Shown here in pieces: positions 1 to 9,141 of a stretch of 33,447 nt of DNA. The position numbers and the translations under genes were made by a program. The DNA is from Alphaproteobacteria bacterium. Its GTDB lineage: Bacteria > Pseudomonadota > Alphaproteobacteria > Puniceispirillales > Puniceispirillaceae. Below the pieces are notes generated by a model that was given only the letters and a program-made list of their open reading frames with translations, was not told the DNA's origin and made no database searches. The stretch is from contig JAAXKA010000146.1 in the NCBI GenBank assembly GCA_012269555.1, positions 109,781 to 143,227 on the forward strand. The letters are read 5' to 3'. Positions within the stretch are counted from its first letter, which is position 1; each line of letters starts with the position of its first letter.

Positions 1-224
1 GAATAACATATAAATTATTGAATTTATGAAATAAATTAATAATTTAATTGGAATTTTATAATTAAACAAAAAGCTAAAAACAGTGAATCACAATTAAAAT
101 TAGAAATCAACATTCCTATGTTGTATTCTTTTAGAGTAATGATAAATAAAAAAAATCTGTAAGCCCCTTTTCTTAAATAAAAAAATGCCAATATTTATTA
201 TTAGATTACGGAGAGTTTGAAATT
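1..224. other. AT-rich upstream region of clpS
   Basis: No gene is visible here. The stretch is very AT-rich. It contains an all-A/T inverted repeat (arms at 11-19 and 38-46, nine matching bases each), which is easily a chance product of the composition. The region presumably holds the clpS promoter, but I cannot point to a convincing -35/-10 pair. The clpS ribosome binding site, GGAGAG, lies at 210-215. Confidence 0.5.
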
Positions 225-548
225 ATGAGCGCAAACAAAGATAAGCCCGATGGCACAGATGGTGGATTGGCATTAGCTGAGCGCACACAAACAAAAAAAC
301 CTGCTTTATATCGTGTGATTATGCTCAATGATGATTACACACCCATGGAATTTGTCGTACTTATATTACAACGGTTTTTTGGTCATAACACACAGACAGC
401 CCAGAAAATTATGTTACATGTACACCAAAAAGGCGTTGGTGTCTGTGGAGTGTATACCTATGAGGTTGCTGAAACTAAAATAAATCAGGTTATGACATTC
501 GCCAGACAAAACGAGCATCCACTGCAATTGCAGATGGAAAAGGAGTGA
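225..548 (+). CDS. clpS: ATP-dependent Clp protease adaptor ClpS
   Basis: ClpS is the N-recognin that binds proteins carrying destabilising N-terminal residues (Leu, Phe, Trp, Tyr) and hands them to ClpA for degradation by ClpAP in the cytoplasm. The 107-residue product has a disordered N-terminal tail (about 1-25) followed by the ClpS core. The pocket motif [10 protein letters not shown] is at about 34-43; by alignment with the E. coli protein, N35, D36, T39, gatekeeper M41 and H67 correspond to its ligand-binding N34, D35, T38, M40 and H66. The family ending NEHPL is also present near residue 96. The ATG is preceded by GGAGAG nine bases upstream. clpA follows after only four bases, and the clpA Shine-Dalgarno lies in the last clpS codons, so the two are surely one operon. 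Another substrate-side component, aat, is at 9968-10630. Confidence 0.97.
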   Translation: MSANKDKPDGTDGGLALAERTQTKKPALYRVIMLNDDYTPMEFVVLILQRFFGHNTQTAQKIMLHVHQKGVGVCGVYTYEVAETKINQVMTFARQNEHPLQLQMEKE

Positions 549-552
549 AATA

Positions 553-2832
553 GTGCTATCGCAACAATTAGAAGAGACCCTGCGTCGTTCTCTCTCTATA
601 GCAGGGGAACATCATCATGAATTTGCAACTTTGGAGCATCTGTTACTTGCGATGCTTGAGGATAAGGATGCGCTAGATGTTATGCACGGTTGTAAATTAG
701 ATGTCTTAAGACTACGAGAAATGCTTGAGACATATATTGATGATGAAATGGACGAATTAGTTTCTGAAGCCGATGAAATTGAAGTTCAGCCTACCGCATC
801 TTTTAGCCGAGTTGTGCAACGTGCAATTATCCATACCCAATCTTCTGGTCGTGGTTCTGCGACGGGAGCTAATGTTCTCATTGCTATGTATTCAGAACGG
901 GAGTCACACGCAGTATGGTTTTTAACTTCTTTAGAGATGACAAGACTAGACGCTATCAGCTTTATTAGTCATGGTAATGGTTTATCCTTTGAGGGCGGAG
1001 AAACAGCTGATGAAGATTTGGAAACAGCAGATAATAAAACTGGCAAAGACGCATTATCGCAATATGCTGTTGATTTAATTGCTAAAGCTATCGAAGGAAA
1101 TATAGACCCGCTTATAGGGAGAAGTGCAGAGGTAGATAGAACAATACAAATTCTTTGCAGAAGAACAAAAAATAATCCCTTGTATGTAGGTGACCCTGGT
1201 GTCGGTAAAACAGCAATTGCAGAGGGACTTGCCCAGCGCATTGTTGATGGAACTGTCCCCGAAGTTCTCAAATCCGCAGTTATTTACTCACTTGACATGG
1301 GTTCATTACTCGCTGGCACACGATACCGTGGGGATTTTGAAGAGCGCTTGAAGGCAGTGATGAAACAAATAGAGCTAGATGATAAAGCTATACTGTTCAT
1401 TGATGAAATACATACCATAATTGGAGCAGGCGCCACCTCAGGCGGGGCAATGGATGCTTCTAATTTACTAAAACCCGCATTACAAAACGGAACCTTGCGT
1501 TGTATCGGGTCAACTACATATAAAGAATATAGAAGCTACTTTGAAAAAGATCGTGCCTTGGCAAGGAGATTCCAAAAAATTGATATAAACGAACCTTCAG
1601 TTTCAGATACAATTAAAATTTTGTCTGGTTTAAAATCACGCTATGAAGCGCACCATGGAGTAAAATTTACCCAAGCAGCAATTAAGTCTGCCGTTGATTT
1701 ATCTTCACGATATATCCACGACCGTAAACTTCCAGATAAAGCTATAGATGTAATAGATGAGGCTGCAGCCTCCCAAAATTTATTACCACCTTCAAAAAGG
1801 CGTCAACAAATTGGTCAAAAAGAAATTGAAACAACTATTGCTTCAATGGCAAGGATCCCATCTAAAAACGTAAGCAGAGATGATAAAGCTGTTTTAGCCT
1901 CCCTCGAGACTGATCTAAAGAGGATGGTTTACGGCCAAGATTCTGCTATATCGGCTTTAGCTTCTGCTATTAAACTTTCACGAGCAGGCCTGCGTGAAGT
2001 TGGTAAGCCAATTGGCAATTATTTATTTTCTGGTCCGACAGGTGTTGGTAAAACAGAGGTAGCGAGGCAATTATCAGAAACATTGGGTGTTAAGTTAATC
2101 CGTTTTGATATGTCAGAATATATGGAGCGACATACAGTATCAAGATTAATTGGAGCGCCCCCCGGATATGTAGGTTTTGATCAAGGAGGACTGTTAACGG
2201 ATGCTATTGATCAAACTCCTCATGCAGTTTTACTCTTAGATGAGATAGAAAAAGCTCATCCTGATTTATTCAACTTATTGTTACAGGTAATGGATCACGG
2301 TACGTTGACAGACTCAAACGGTAAAAAGGTTGATTTTAGGAATGTGATTCTAATTATGACAACTAATGCGGGAGCATCTGAGTTATCAAAACAAGCAATT
2401 GGGTTTGGAAGAGGAAATAAAACAGATGCAGACTCAGAAGCCATTGAGAGAACATTTTCACCGGAATTTAGAAACCGTTTAGATGCAACGATTGCTTTCT
2501 CAGCACTTAATAATGACACAATACGAATGGTTGTCGATAAATTTGTATTTCAACTGGAGGCTCAACTTGCCGAAAGACAAGTTGAGATTCAGCTCGACGA
2601 TGAGGCGCGTGATTGGCTTGCGGAGAGAGGATATGACAGCTCGTTTGGTGCTAGACCTCTCAGTAGGCTGATTCAAGAGCACATCAAAAAACCATTGGCT
2701 GATCACCTTTTATTCGGTGATTTGGTTGCTGGTGGTGAGGTGATAGTAAGCGTTAGAAAAAATAGACTCAAGCTCGAAACTAAACCAATCAGTGTATCTA
2801 AAACAGCTAAAAAGAAGACTGAAAAGGTATAA
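553..2832 (+). CDS. clpA: ATP-dependent Clp protease ATP-binding subunit ClpA
   Basis: ClpA is the AAA+ unfoldase that feeds substrates into the ClpP chamber. The 759-residue product matches the usual length (about 758). Domain order: Clp N-domain (1-145), first AAA+ module with Walker A GDPGVGKT at 213-220 and Walker B ILFIDE at 280-285, and a second AAA+ module with Walker A GPTGVGKT at 494-501 and Walker B VLLLDE at 559-564. The ClpP-docking loop tripeptide IGF is at about 616-618. The C-terminal D2-small region carries GYDSSFGARPL. The start is a GTG, supported by AGGAG at 541-545, seven bases upstream, and by the family N-terminus (MLSQQLEETL). It is co-transcribed with clpS. It converges with the FemAB-like gene with only 12 bases between the stops, so there is no room for a private terminator. 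ClpP is not in this window. Confidence 0.97.
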   Translation: MLSQQLEETLRRSLSIAGEHHHEFATLEHLLLAMLEDKDALDVMHGCKLDVLRLREMLETYIDDEMDELVSEADEIEVQPTASFSRVVQRAIIHTQSSGRGSATGANVLIAMYSERESHAVWFLTSLEMTRLDAISFISHGNGLSFEGGETADEDLETADNKTGKDALSQYAVDLIAKAIEGNIDPLIGRSAEVDRTIQILCRRTKNNPLYVGDPGVGKTAIAEGLAQRIVDGTVPEVLKSAVIYSLDMGSLLAGTRYRGDFEERLKAVMKQIELDDKAILFIDEIHTIIGAGATSGGAMDASNLLKPALQNGTLRCIGSTTYKEYRSYFEKDRALARRFQKIDINEPSVSDTIKILSGLKSRYEAHHGVKFTQAAIKSAVDLSSRYIHDRKLPDKAIDVIDEAAASQNLLPPSKRRQQIGQKEIETTIASMARIPSKNVSRDDKAVLASLETDLKRMVYGQDSAISALASAIKLSRAGLREVGKPIGNYLFSGPTGVGKTEVARQLSETLGVKLIRFDMSEYMERHTVSRLIGAPPGYVGFDQGGLLTDAIDQTPHAVLLLDEIEKAHPDLFNLLLQVMDHGTLTDSNGKKVDFRNVILIMTTNAGASELSKQAIGFGRGNKTDADSEAIERTFSPEFRNRLDATIAFSALNNDTIRMVVDKFVFQLEAQLAERQVEIQLDDEARDWLAERGYDSSFGARPLSRLIQEHIKKPLADHLLFGDLVAGGEVIVSVRKNRLKLETKPISVSKTAKKKTEKV

Positions 2833-2844
2833 ATCTTTCTGAAT

Positions 2845-3996
2845 TCATTTATATGGAGAGGTTTTGTTAATATACATAGTTTCTTGATTATTTTGAATAA
2901 TCTCTTGTCTGAGAAATTTCATGACTGCGTCCTCAAATTGGGGGTCATTAATTTTATGAGCTGAATACGTTTTTTCAGGTAAATAACCACGTGGAACTTT
3001 ATGCAAACCCTGGGCTCCTGCTTCTACTCGCCTAATTCCATTTTTAATCGCAAAATCAATAGCTTGATAATAGCACGTTTCGAAGTGTAAAAATGGTATA
3101 TTTCGAAGTCCACCCCAATTTCTGCCATATAATGCATCAGACCCAATGAAATTCAAAGCTCCGGCTATAGGCACATTGTTTTCATAACAGAGAATTAGTA
3201 AAATTTTATTTTTTAAGTTAATGGGTAAATGGTGAAAAAACAGGCGGTTTAAATAAGCTCCACCCCATTTTTTTTCAATTGTCGCAATATAACACTCATA
3301 GAAAATATCCCAATGTTTTGTTTTTATGTCATCCCCGGTAAGATGCACAAATTTTAAATTTGCTTTACTTATACTTTCCCTCTCTTTTCGAATATTTTTT
3401 CGCTTCCTAGATGTTAGTTTATCCAGAAAGTCATCAAAATTATTGTAATTCTGATTATGCCAGTGAAACTGTAATCCTTCACGTATCATCCAACCATTTT
3501 TTTTTGCAACTGTTACATCAGATGAATTGATAAAATTAAGGTGTGCAGATGATAAATTATTATTTTCAATAATTGACTGCATACTAAAAAGAAGGGCCTG
3601 TTTTGCTTTTATGTCGTCATCTAAAGATAGTAGGCGTGGCCCTGGTACAGGGGTAAATGGGACTGCTGCCAGAGATTTAGGATAATATTTCCCCCCCGCA
3701 CGTTCATAAGCATTTGCCCAGCCGTGGTCAAAAATATATTCGCCATATGAGTGATATTTAAAGTAATGTGGCATAGCTGCGCGCAGTACTTTGTTTTCAT
3801 CATATACACATAAATGAAAGATATCCCAACCTGTATCTATCCCGACGCACTTGCTTTCTTCAAGCGCAGCCAGAAAACCATGTGAAACAAAAGGATGGCC
3901 AGAGGGGTTTAATCTATCCCAATCTTTAGATGTAATATCATTGATAGAGGTCAGTGGTTTAAGCGAAAAAGAAAAATTTTCTAATGAATTATCCAT
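2845..3996 (-). CDS. FemAB-like/GNAT-fold protein (COG3146, peptidoglycan-related family)
   Basis: A 383-residue member of the FemAB-like family often labelled peptidogalycan biosynthesis/recognition protein (GNAT N-acetyltransferase superfamily). Its biochemical activity is not established as far as I know, so the role in cell-wall or aminoacyl transfer is family-level inference. Visible family signatures are SHGFLAALE near 38-46, YIFDHGWANAYERAGGKYYPK-type sequence at about 87-107, VPFTPVPGPRLL at 112-123, and the basic helix KLTSRKRKNIRKER at 193-206. There is no signal peptide or membrane segment, so it should be cytoplasmic. The ATG is not preceded by a good Shine-Dalgarno. It lies 52 bases downstream of the RidA gene on the same strand and is probably in the same transcript. 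Confidence 0.85.
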   Translation of the reverse strand: MDNSLENFSFSLKPLTSINDITSKDWDRLNPSGHPFVSHGFLAALEESKCVGIDTGWDIFHLCVYDENKVLRAAMPHYFKYHSYGEYIFDHGWANAYERAGGKYYPKSLAAVPFTPVPGPRLLSLDDDIKAKQALLFSMQSIIENNNLSSAHLNFINSSDVTVAKKNGWMIREGLQFHWHNQNYNNFDDFLDKLTSRKRKNIRKERESISKANLKFVHLTGDDIKTKHWDIFYECYIATIEKKWGGAYLNRLFFHHLPINLKNKILLILCYENNVPIAGALNFIGSDALYGRNWGGLRNIPFLHFETCYYQAIDFAIKNGIRRVEAGAQGLHKVPRGYLPEKTYSAHKINDPQFEDAVMKFLRQEIIQNNQETMYINKTSPYK

Positions 3997-4048
3997 AAAT
4001 TTATTAAATATGAGTGCGATTTAGTTTAATTTCCTAAAATTGTTAAAG

Positions 4049-4516
4049 TTATGATTTGAGCTGAAATATAGCATCAATTTCTACCACTGCACCAAGGGGT
4101 AAGGAGCTTACCCCGACAGCAAATCTAGTATGTCTGCCATTATCACCGAATAACGTCACCATTATTTCCGAAGCTGCATCAATTACTTTAGGTTGTCCGG
4201 TAAATTGAGCAGTCGAGGAAACAAATCCACCTAGTTTAATAACACGTTTGATGTTTTCTAGGTTATTACTTACGCTTGCTACTTGACGCAATATCGCAAT
4301 TGCACATTGTCTTGCTTGCTCTTGTGCTTCCTCTACCGTCACAGAATTTCCAACCTGCCCTGTTAGATTAATTGCACCATTAACTAAAGGTAACTGTCCA
4401 GATACATAAACCATATCGTTAACTACAAGAACAGGTACGTAGTTTCCAGCTGGCATGGCTGGCTTATCCAAATAAATGCCTAATTTTTCTAACTTAACTT
4501 GAATTTCAGAAGCCAT
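4049..4516 (-). CDS. RidA family protein (YjgF/YER057c/UK114), imine/enamine deaminase-like
   Basis: RidA proteins hydrolyse reactive enamine/imine intermediates made by PLP enzymes such as threonine dehydratase. This 155-residue product is a little longer than E. coli RidA (128) because of an N-terminal extension typical of the alphaproteobacterial subgroup. The signature VYVSGQLP is at 37-44. R131 and E146 keep the 15-residue spacing of the functional Arg105/Glu120 pair of E. coli RidA, so the deaminase residues look intact. The start is well supported: AGAGGAG (4523-4529) lies six bases before the ATG. It sits downstream of nrdJ and upstream of the FemAB-like gene on the same strand. The exact substrate is not deducible. 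Confidence 0.9.
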   Translation of the reverse strand: MASEIQVKLEKLGIYLDKPAMPAGNYVPVLVVNDMVYVSGQLPLVNGAINLTGQVGNSVTVEEAQEQARQCAIAILRQVASVSNNLENIKRVIKLGGFVSSTAQFTGQPKVIDAASEIMVTLFGDNGRHTRFAVGVSSLPLGAVVEIDAIFQLKS

Positions 4517-4591
4517 TTTTTTCTCCTCTAAACCTTCTTATGCCAAATAATATGTAATACCTCATTATGCCATGTGTTAAGTTTACTGTTA

Positions 4592-4618
4592 TATTCACTA
4601 CGCTTTTATTAGTGAATA
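4592..4618. repeat. Inverted repeat between nrdJ and ridA
   Basis: A perfect 9-bp inverted repeat (TATTCACTA at 4592-4600, TAGTGAATA at 4610-4618) with a 9-base loop. A T-run (T5) follows it only on the plus strand, where no gene reads into it. In the direction of nrdJ transcription the stem is followed by ATAACAG, so it is not a standard intrinsic terminator for nrdJ. It could be a 3' stabilising stem-loop of the nrdJ mRNA or a site upstream of ridA. Confidence 0.5.
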
Positions 4619-4650
4619 ATTTTTGAGTTTATGGCTAATTTAAGTCTAGG

Positions 4651-7600
4651 TCAGCTACAGCCTGTAGTAGAACCACAAGTATTACACTTTAAGCATGTAC
4701 CATTACGGACAAGAGTAAAATTTTGGCATTCAGGACATGATTCGCCCTCATAGCCTTGCATTCTGGCTTGTTTAACTATTTCTTGATTGTTTGCGACTGC
4801 ACTAATATTACCAGTGTCTTGGGAAACACCTTGTGTTATAACGCCAGGTTCTGGCTCTGGCGCTGGCGCAATGAAGCTTGTCGCTATATTGGTTTCCTGA
4901 CCAATAGCTTTCGAAGTTTGGTTTTGATTGGAATATACTTTTAATCCCTGTTTCCTGATAAATCCACGACTAGTAGCTCTATCTACAAGTTCAGATTGTG
5001 CCTCTCCACCTCCAATTGTATCTGCATCTAAATCGTCTTTATTTACATGCCCAAGATCATGTCTATCAAGATAGGAGATTGCTAATTCTCGGAAGGTATA
5101 ATCGAGAATAGATGACGACATTTTTATTGCATCGTTTCCGGTGACAATACCTTGTGGCTCAAATCTTGTAAAAGTAAAAGCCTCTACAAACTCTTCTAGT
5201 GGTACACCATATTGAAGACCGATAGATACAGCTATGGCAAAATTATTCATTAAAGAGCGGAATGCTGCACCCTCTTTATGCATATCAATGAAAATCTCAC
5301 CAAGACGACCATCCTGATATTCTCCCGTTCTAATATACACTTTATGACCTCCAACAGATGCTTTTTGTGTATAGCCCTTGCGTCTATGGGGTAGCCTTTC
5401 ACGATCTTGTAGATGTATGACACGTTCCACAATTTTCTCTATAATTTGTGGTGTCGATTTTATTTGTGCCTCTTCCAAGTCTTCCTCATCAATAAGGGCT
5501 GAGGATAGAGGTTGGCTAAGCTTTGAGCCGTCTCGATATAGCGCATTTGCTTTCAAACCAAGCCGCCAAGATTGCATGTATGCATTTCCGCATTCTTCCA
5601 CTGAGGCATTATTTGGCATATTAATAGTCTTTGATATTGCTCCTGATATAAAGGGTTGGGCTGCAGCCATCATCGTAATATGACTTTCAACAGATAAATA
5701 GCGTTTTCCTATTCTGCCGCATACATTGGCACAGTCAAATATAGGTAAATGTTGTCTTTTTAAATGCGGAGCTCCTTCTAATGTCATAGCACCACAAATA
5801 TGAATATTCGCTGCATCTATTTCATCTTTACTAAAGCCAAGTTCTTCCAGCATATTAAATGAAAAGTCATTTAATTGGGCTTCGCTAAACCCAAGTGTCT
5901 CTTTACAGAAGTCGTGGCCGAGCGCGTAATGATTGAATGCGAATTTTATATCAAAGGCATTTTCTAGACTTGCATCTAATTTTTTAAGCACTGCTTCGGT
6001 GAATCCCTTATCTTTTAGAGCAGAAATTGAAATAGCTTGACAGTCCTTTAAACTACCATGCCCTACAGCGTAACGAGTGATATCTTCGATTTGGTTTTCT
6101 TTATATCCAAGTTTTTTTAGTGCTTCAGGCACAACTCTATTTATGATTTTAAAATATCCACCACCAGCCAGTTTTTTAAACTTTACGATTGCAAAATCCG
6201 GCTCAATACCAGTTGTATCACAATCCATCACAAGTCCAATTGTTCCTGTTGGAGCAATTACTGTCGCTTGTGCGTTTCGATATCCGTATTTTTTCCCAAG
6301 TCTAACAGCCTCTTCCCAAGCTTTTTCTGCGGCTGTCACAAGCGTTTTATCTGGGATATTTTTTATTGCTAGAGGAACTGGCAAAACACTTAATTCATGA
6401 TAACCATCTGACTTACCTAAGGCTGCATTCTTATGGTTTTCCATTACGCGCATCATTGATTTAGCATTCAATTTGTATTTAGGAAAAGCTCCAAGTTCGC
6501 TGGCAATTTCGGCTGAGGTTGCGTAAGACTTTCCTGTCATGATTGCTGATATTGCTCCACATATGGCGCGTGCCTCATCGCTATCATAAGAATAACCAGC
6601 TGCCATTAACATTCCACCAATGTTCGCAAATCCTAATCCTAAGGTTCTATAATCATACGAGCCTTGTGCTATTTCCTTTGACGGAAATTGTGCCATGGTA
6701 ACAGAAATTTCTAGTGTCAATGTCCATATTCTAGTTGCGTGCTCAAATGTTTCGATGTCGAACGTACCATCATCATGCCTAAATTGCATTAAATTCAAGG
6801 AAGCCAAATTACATGCTGTATCATCTAAAAACATATATTCTGAACATGGATTGGATGCATTAATTCTACCACCCTTCGGACAGGTATGCCATTCATTGAT
6901 AGTAGTGTCATATTGAAGTCCTGGATCAGCGCAGGCCCACGCTGCATACGCTATCTTGTCCCATAGTTCTGTGGCGTCAACTTCTTTTGTTATTTTGCCG
7001 TCCACGCGACCGATTAAGGACCATTTACCTTTTTGCTCCACTGTATTTAAGAATGCGTTTGATACACGAACGGAATTATTCGAATTTTGTCCTGCTACCG
7101 TAAGATATGCCTCACTATCCCAGTCTGTATCATATGTTTTGAATTCGATTTCTGTAAAACCCTGTTGAGCAAATTGTATTACCCTTTGAACATAATTTTC
7201 TGGGAGCATCGCTTTTCGTGCTTCTATAATTGCCTTTTTTAACTGGCTATTTTGTTTTGGGTTATATCGCTCTGTGTCTCCCAAGTTTGTTGCCTCAACA
7301 CATGCTCTCATCACGTCACTCATGTGTTTGCTTGCAATTTTTGAGCCTGTAACTAGTGCAGCTACTTTTTGTTCCTCCACTACTTTCCAGTCTATATATT
7401 CCTCTATATCTGGGTGGTCTACATCAACGGTGACCATTTTTGCAGCACGTCTTGTTGTACCACCTGATTTTATTGCCCCAGCTGCTCTGTCACCAATTTT
7501 AAGAAAGCTCATAAGCCCAGAAGATTTACCACCTCCAGACAGATTTTCTCCATTACCTCGTAATTTTGAGAAGTTAGAACCCGTTCCAGAACCATATTTA

Positions 7601-8274
7601 AATAAGCGCGCTTCTCGAACCCATAAATCCATAATGCCGCCTTCATTTACCAAATCATCATCTACAGATTGGATAAAACATGCATGCGGTTGCGGGTGTT
7701 CGTATGAGGATTTAGAGCGCACCATTTTCCCTGTTTCAAAATCAACATAGTAGTGACCTTGGCTAGGGCCATCAATACCATATGCCCAATGCAATCCTGT
7801 ATTAAACCATTGTGGTGAATTAGGTGCGGCCATTTGCCGAGCTAACATCACACTCATTTCTTCATAATAAATCTTAGCATCATTCTCGCTACTAAAATAT
7901 CCTCCTTTCCAGCCCCAATATGTCCACGTTCCCGCTAGACGATGAAAAACCTGTTTTGCAGAAGTCTCACCAATGTATCTTTCATCTTTAGGAAGAAGAT
8001 TTAATGCCTCTATATCTGGTTTGGAGCGCCATAACCAAGATGGCATGCCATTCTCTTCAATTTTTTTGAGCCGTGCAGCTACGCCGGCTTTTCGGAAATA
8101 TTTTTGGGAAATTATATCTGTTGCTACCTGACTATATTGCTCCGGCACTTCAATATCCGCTGCTGAGAAAACTATTGTACCGTCCGGATTGCGAATTTCG
8201 CTACTTGCTGACCTAAATGGAATATTATCGTAGATTTCTTCATTTTCTTTTGTCAGTAGCCGTTCAAAACGCAT
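4651..8274 (-). CDS. nrdJ: Adenosylcobalamin-dependent (class II) ribonucleoside-diphosphate reductase NrdJ
   Basis: Class II ribonucleotide reductase makes deoxyribonucleotides with an adenosylcobalamin-derived radical, independent of oxygen. The 1207-residue product is the long alphaproteobacterial form. C477 in NPCSE (475-479) is the expected thiyl-radical cysteine. C199 (PHACF) and C488 (DDTACNL) are the expected redox pair; C477 and C488 are 11 apart, as in the Thermotoga enzyme. GSGTG is at about 228-232 and PTGTIG at 675-680. The tail is Cys-rich (C1180, C1183, C1194, C1197, C1200, C1206, with CPEC and CLKCNTC), which probably re-reduces the active site and may bind zinc. The ATG is supported by AAGGA nine bases upstream and by the family N-terminus. 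It is probably NrdR-regulated through the boxes at 8360-8406. No other reductase class is in the window. Confidence 0.97.
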   Translation of the reverse strand: MRFERLLTKENEEIYDNIPFRSASSEIRNPDGTIVFSAADIEVPEQYSQVATDIISQKYFRKAGVAARLKKIEENGMPSWLWRSKPDIEALNLLPKDERYIGETSAKQVFHRLAGTWTYWGWKGGYFSSENDAKIYYEEMSVMLARQMAAPNSPQWFNTGLHWAYGIDGPSQGHYYVDFETGKMVRSKSSYEHPQPHACFIQSVDDDLVNEGGIMDLWVREARLFKYGSGTGSNFSKLRGNGENLSGGGKSSGLMSFLKIGDRAAGAIKSGGTTRRAAKMVTVDVDHPDIEEYIDWKVVEEQKVAALVTGSKIASKHMSDVMRACVEATNLGDTERYNPKQNSQLKKAIIEARKAMLPENYVQRVIQFAQQGFTEIEFKTYDTDWDSEAYLTVAGQNSNNSVRVSNAFLNTVEQKGKWSLIGRVDGKITKEVDATELWDKIAYAAWACADPGLQYDTTINEWHTCPKGGRINASNPCSEYMFLDDTACNLASLNLMQFRHDDGTFDIETFEHATRIWTLTLEISVTMAQFPSKEIAQGSYDYRTLGLGFANIGGMLMAAGYSYDSDEARAICGAISAIMTGKSYATSAEIASELGAFPKYKLNAKSMMRVMENHKNAALGKSDGYHELSVLPVPLAIKNIPDKTLVTAAEKAWEEAVRLGKKYGYRNAQATVIAPTGTIGLVMDCDTTGIEPDFAIVKFKKLAGGGYFKIINRVVPEALKKLGYKENQIEDITRYAVGHGSLKDCQAISISALKDKGFTEAVLKKLDASLENAFDIKFAFNHYALGHDFCKETLGFSEAQLNDFSFNMLEELGFSKDEIDAANIHICGAMTLEGAPHLKRQHLPIFDCANVCGRIGKRYLSVESHITMMAAAQPFISGAISKTINMPNNASVEECGNAYMQSWRLGLKANALYRDGSKLSQPLSSALIDEEDLEEAQIKSTPQIIEKIVERVIHLQDRERLPHRRKGYTQKASVGGHKVYIRTGEYQDGRLGEIFIDMHKEGAAFRSLMNNFAIAVSIGLQYGVPLEEFVEAFTFTRFEPQGIVTGNDAIKMSSSILDYTFRELAISYLDRHDLGHVNKDDLDADTIGGGEAQSELVDRATSRGFIRKQGLKVYSNQNQTSKAIGQETNIATSFIAPAPEPEPGVITQGVSQDTGNISAVANNQEIVKQARMQGYEGESCPECQNFTLVRNGTCLKCNTCGSTTGCS

Positions 8275-8706
8275 AATATTATATCCTTTTATTTAAATGA
8301 TTCGCTAATGATTTTCTAGGCGAACCGCTGATTTTCCTAATAATCAAATTGATGTTTATTAACTACATATAGTAGACATGGCTTTCGAGGTTACCTGATG
8401 TAGTATTTTAGATCAAGTTAGACAACAAAAAAAAATTTACAATTTCGACTTTTTCTTCTTGATTTTTTCTAGGTAATTGAAATCATTGAGTTGATAATGG
8501 AAAAAAAAATTTTTTTAAGTAAAAAAATATTTTGTTGTTTGGCTTAATTTAACAGACACTGCTCTTCATCTTTTTCTTATTATTACCACAATTTGAAACA
8601 AAATATTTATCTATTATTCTTTTTTTGGTAAAATGGTGACTGTGAAAGAGTTAAAAGTAAAGTTTGGAAAAACGACTTATATTTATCATTTTTTGGGAAC
8701 ACGCCT
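8275..8706. other. Divergent intergenic region nrdJ / NDUFA12-like gene
   Basis: This 432-base stretch has no gene. The nrdJ side (8360-8406) carries two NrdR-like boxes, listed separately. The middle is strongly A/T-tracted: A9T7 at 8501-8516 followed by A7 at 8521-8527, a pattern that favours intrinsic DNA curvature. A 9-base sequence at 8422-8430 (ACAACAAAA) recurs inverted at 8530-8538. On the plus side, TTGAAA (8593-8598) and TATTCT (8615-8620) are 16 bases apart and could be the promoter of the complex I subunit gene, but this is weak. I saw no core cobalamin-riboswitch motif (GCCACTG-like) in the nrdJ leader. Confidence 0.6.
8360..8406 (-). promoter_or_regulatory. Putative tandem NrdR boxes controlling nrdJ
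   Basis: NrdR is the ATP/dATP-sensing repressor of ribonucleotide reductase genes; it binds pairs of 16-bp boxes of approximate consensus ACACWATATATWGTGT spaced about 31-32 bp. Read on the minus strand, the promoter-proximal box is CTACTATATGTAGTTA (8375 down to 8360), which fits 11 of the 12 central consensus positions. A weaker box, ATACTACATCAGGTAA (8406 down to 8391), fits 8 of 12. Equivalent positions are exactly 31 bp apart, three helical turns. They lie 86-132 bases before the nrdJ ATG. The matches are visible in the sequence; binding by NrdR is inference, and nrdR itself is not in the window. Confidence 0.6.
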
Positions 8707-9066
8707 ATGCATATAATCTCTAAAATACTGATAGTATGCACTTCGAAATTTAGAGGTGAAGATAGTTTTGGTAACAAATATTATGAGAGGATTAGAAAAA
8801 AAACCCATTTAAGATCAAAAAGGTTTGTTTTGTTTAAAGGGACTGCAGAAGCATCTAAAGTTCCAGCAGATTGGCATGGGTGGCTTCACCACACACAAGA
8901 TGAAATTCCTCCAAAGGACGGATATCAAAAATACGACTGGCAGCGTGCTCACCTTCCTAATTTAACTGGCACTAAATTTGCCTACCGTCCAAAGGGGCAT
9001 ATGTTGAGCGGTGGAAAGAGAGAAAAAGCTACTGGTGATTACGAACCTTGGACACCAACATCGTGA
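8707..9066 (+). CDS. NADH:ubiquinone oxidoreductase subunit NDUFA12 family protein
   Basis: Homologue of the mitochondrial complex I accessory subunit NDUFA12 (17.2 kDa), which in alphaproteobacteria is encoded apart from the nuo operon and attaches to the peripheral arm of complex I. The 119-residue product shows GEDSFGNKYYE at 17-27, the hallmark WHGWLHH at 56-62, LPNLTGT at 83-89, and KATGDYEPW at 107-115. The ATG at 8707 follows GGGA by eight bases; I found no better in-frame upstream start. Its first 15 residues are less family-like than the rest, so the exact start is somewhat uncertain. It is followed by the mlaD and DUF2155 genes, its common partners in alphaproteobacteria. Confidence 0.93.
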   Translation: MHIISKILIVCTSKFRGEDSFGNKYYERIRKKTHLRSKRFVLFKGTAEASKVPADWHGWLHHTQDEIPPKDGYQKYDWQRAHLPNLTGTKFAYRPKGHMLSGGKREKATGDYEPWTPTS

Positions 9067-9113
9067 CCTGCTTCGTTCAAAAAAGAGCTTTCCTCAGCAT
9101 GTATATTATCATA

Positions 9114-9141
9114 GTTACCTTTATCAAAGGACATAAGTAAC
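9114..9141 (+). promoter_or_regulatory. Possible hairpin enclosing the mlaD ribosome binding site
   Basis: CCTTT (9118-9122) can pair with AAAGG (9126-9130) across a 3-base loop. Outer bases GTTA (9114-9117) can pair with TAAC (9138-9141) across a bulge. The right arm contains the mlaD Shine-Dalgarno (AAGGA), so folding would partly hide it. The stem is short and may be only marginally stable. Confidence 0.3.

Noticed and set aside
11-46. Nine-base inverted repeat in the clpS upstream region
   Set aside because: Made only of A and T in a very AT-rich stretch, so it is expected by chance.
7274-7750. 158-codon open frame opposite nrdJ
   Set aside because: It lies wholly antisense to a strongly conserved part of nrdJ and resembles no known protein; it is best read as a by-product of the nrdJ codon pattern.
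8275-8440. Cobalamin riboswitch expected in a B12-dependent reductase leader
   Set aside because: I looked for the conserved GCCACTG-like core on the nrdJ strand and did not find it; the NrdR-like boxes explain the region better.
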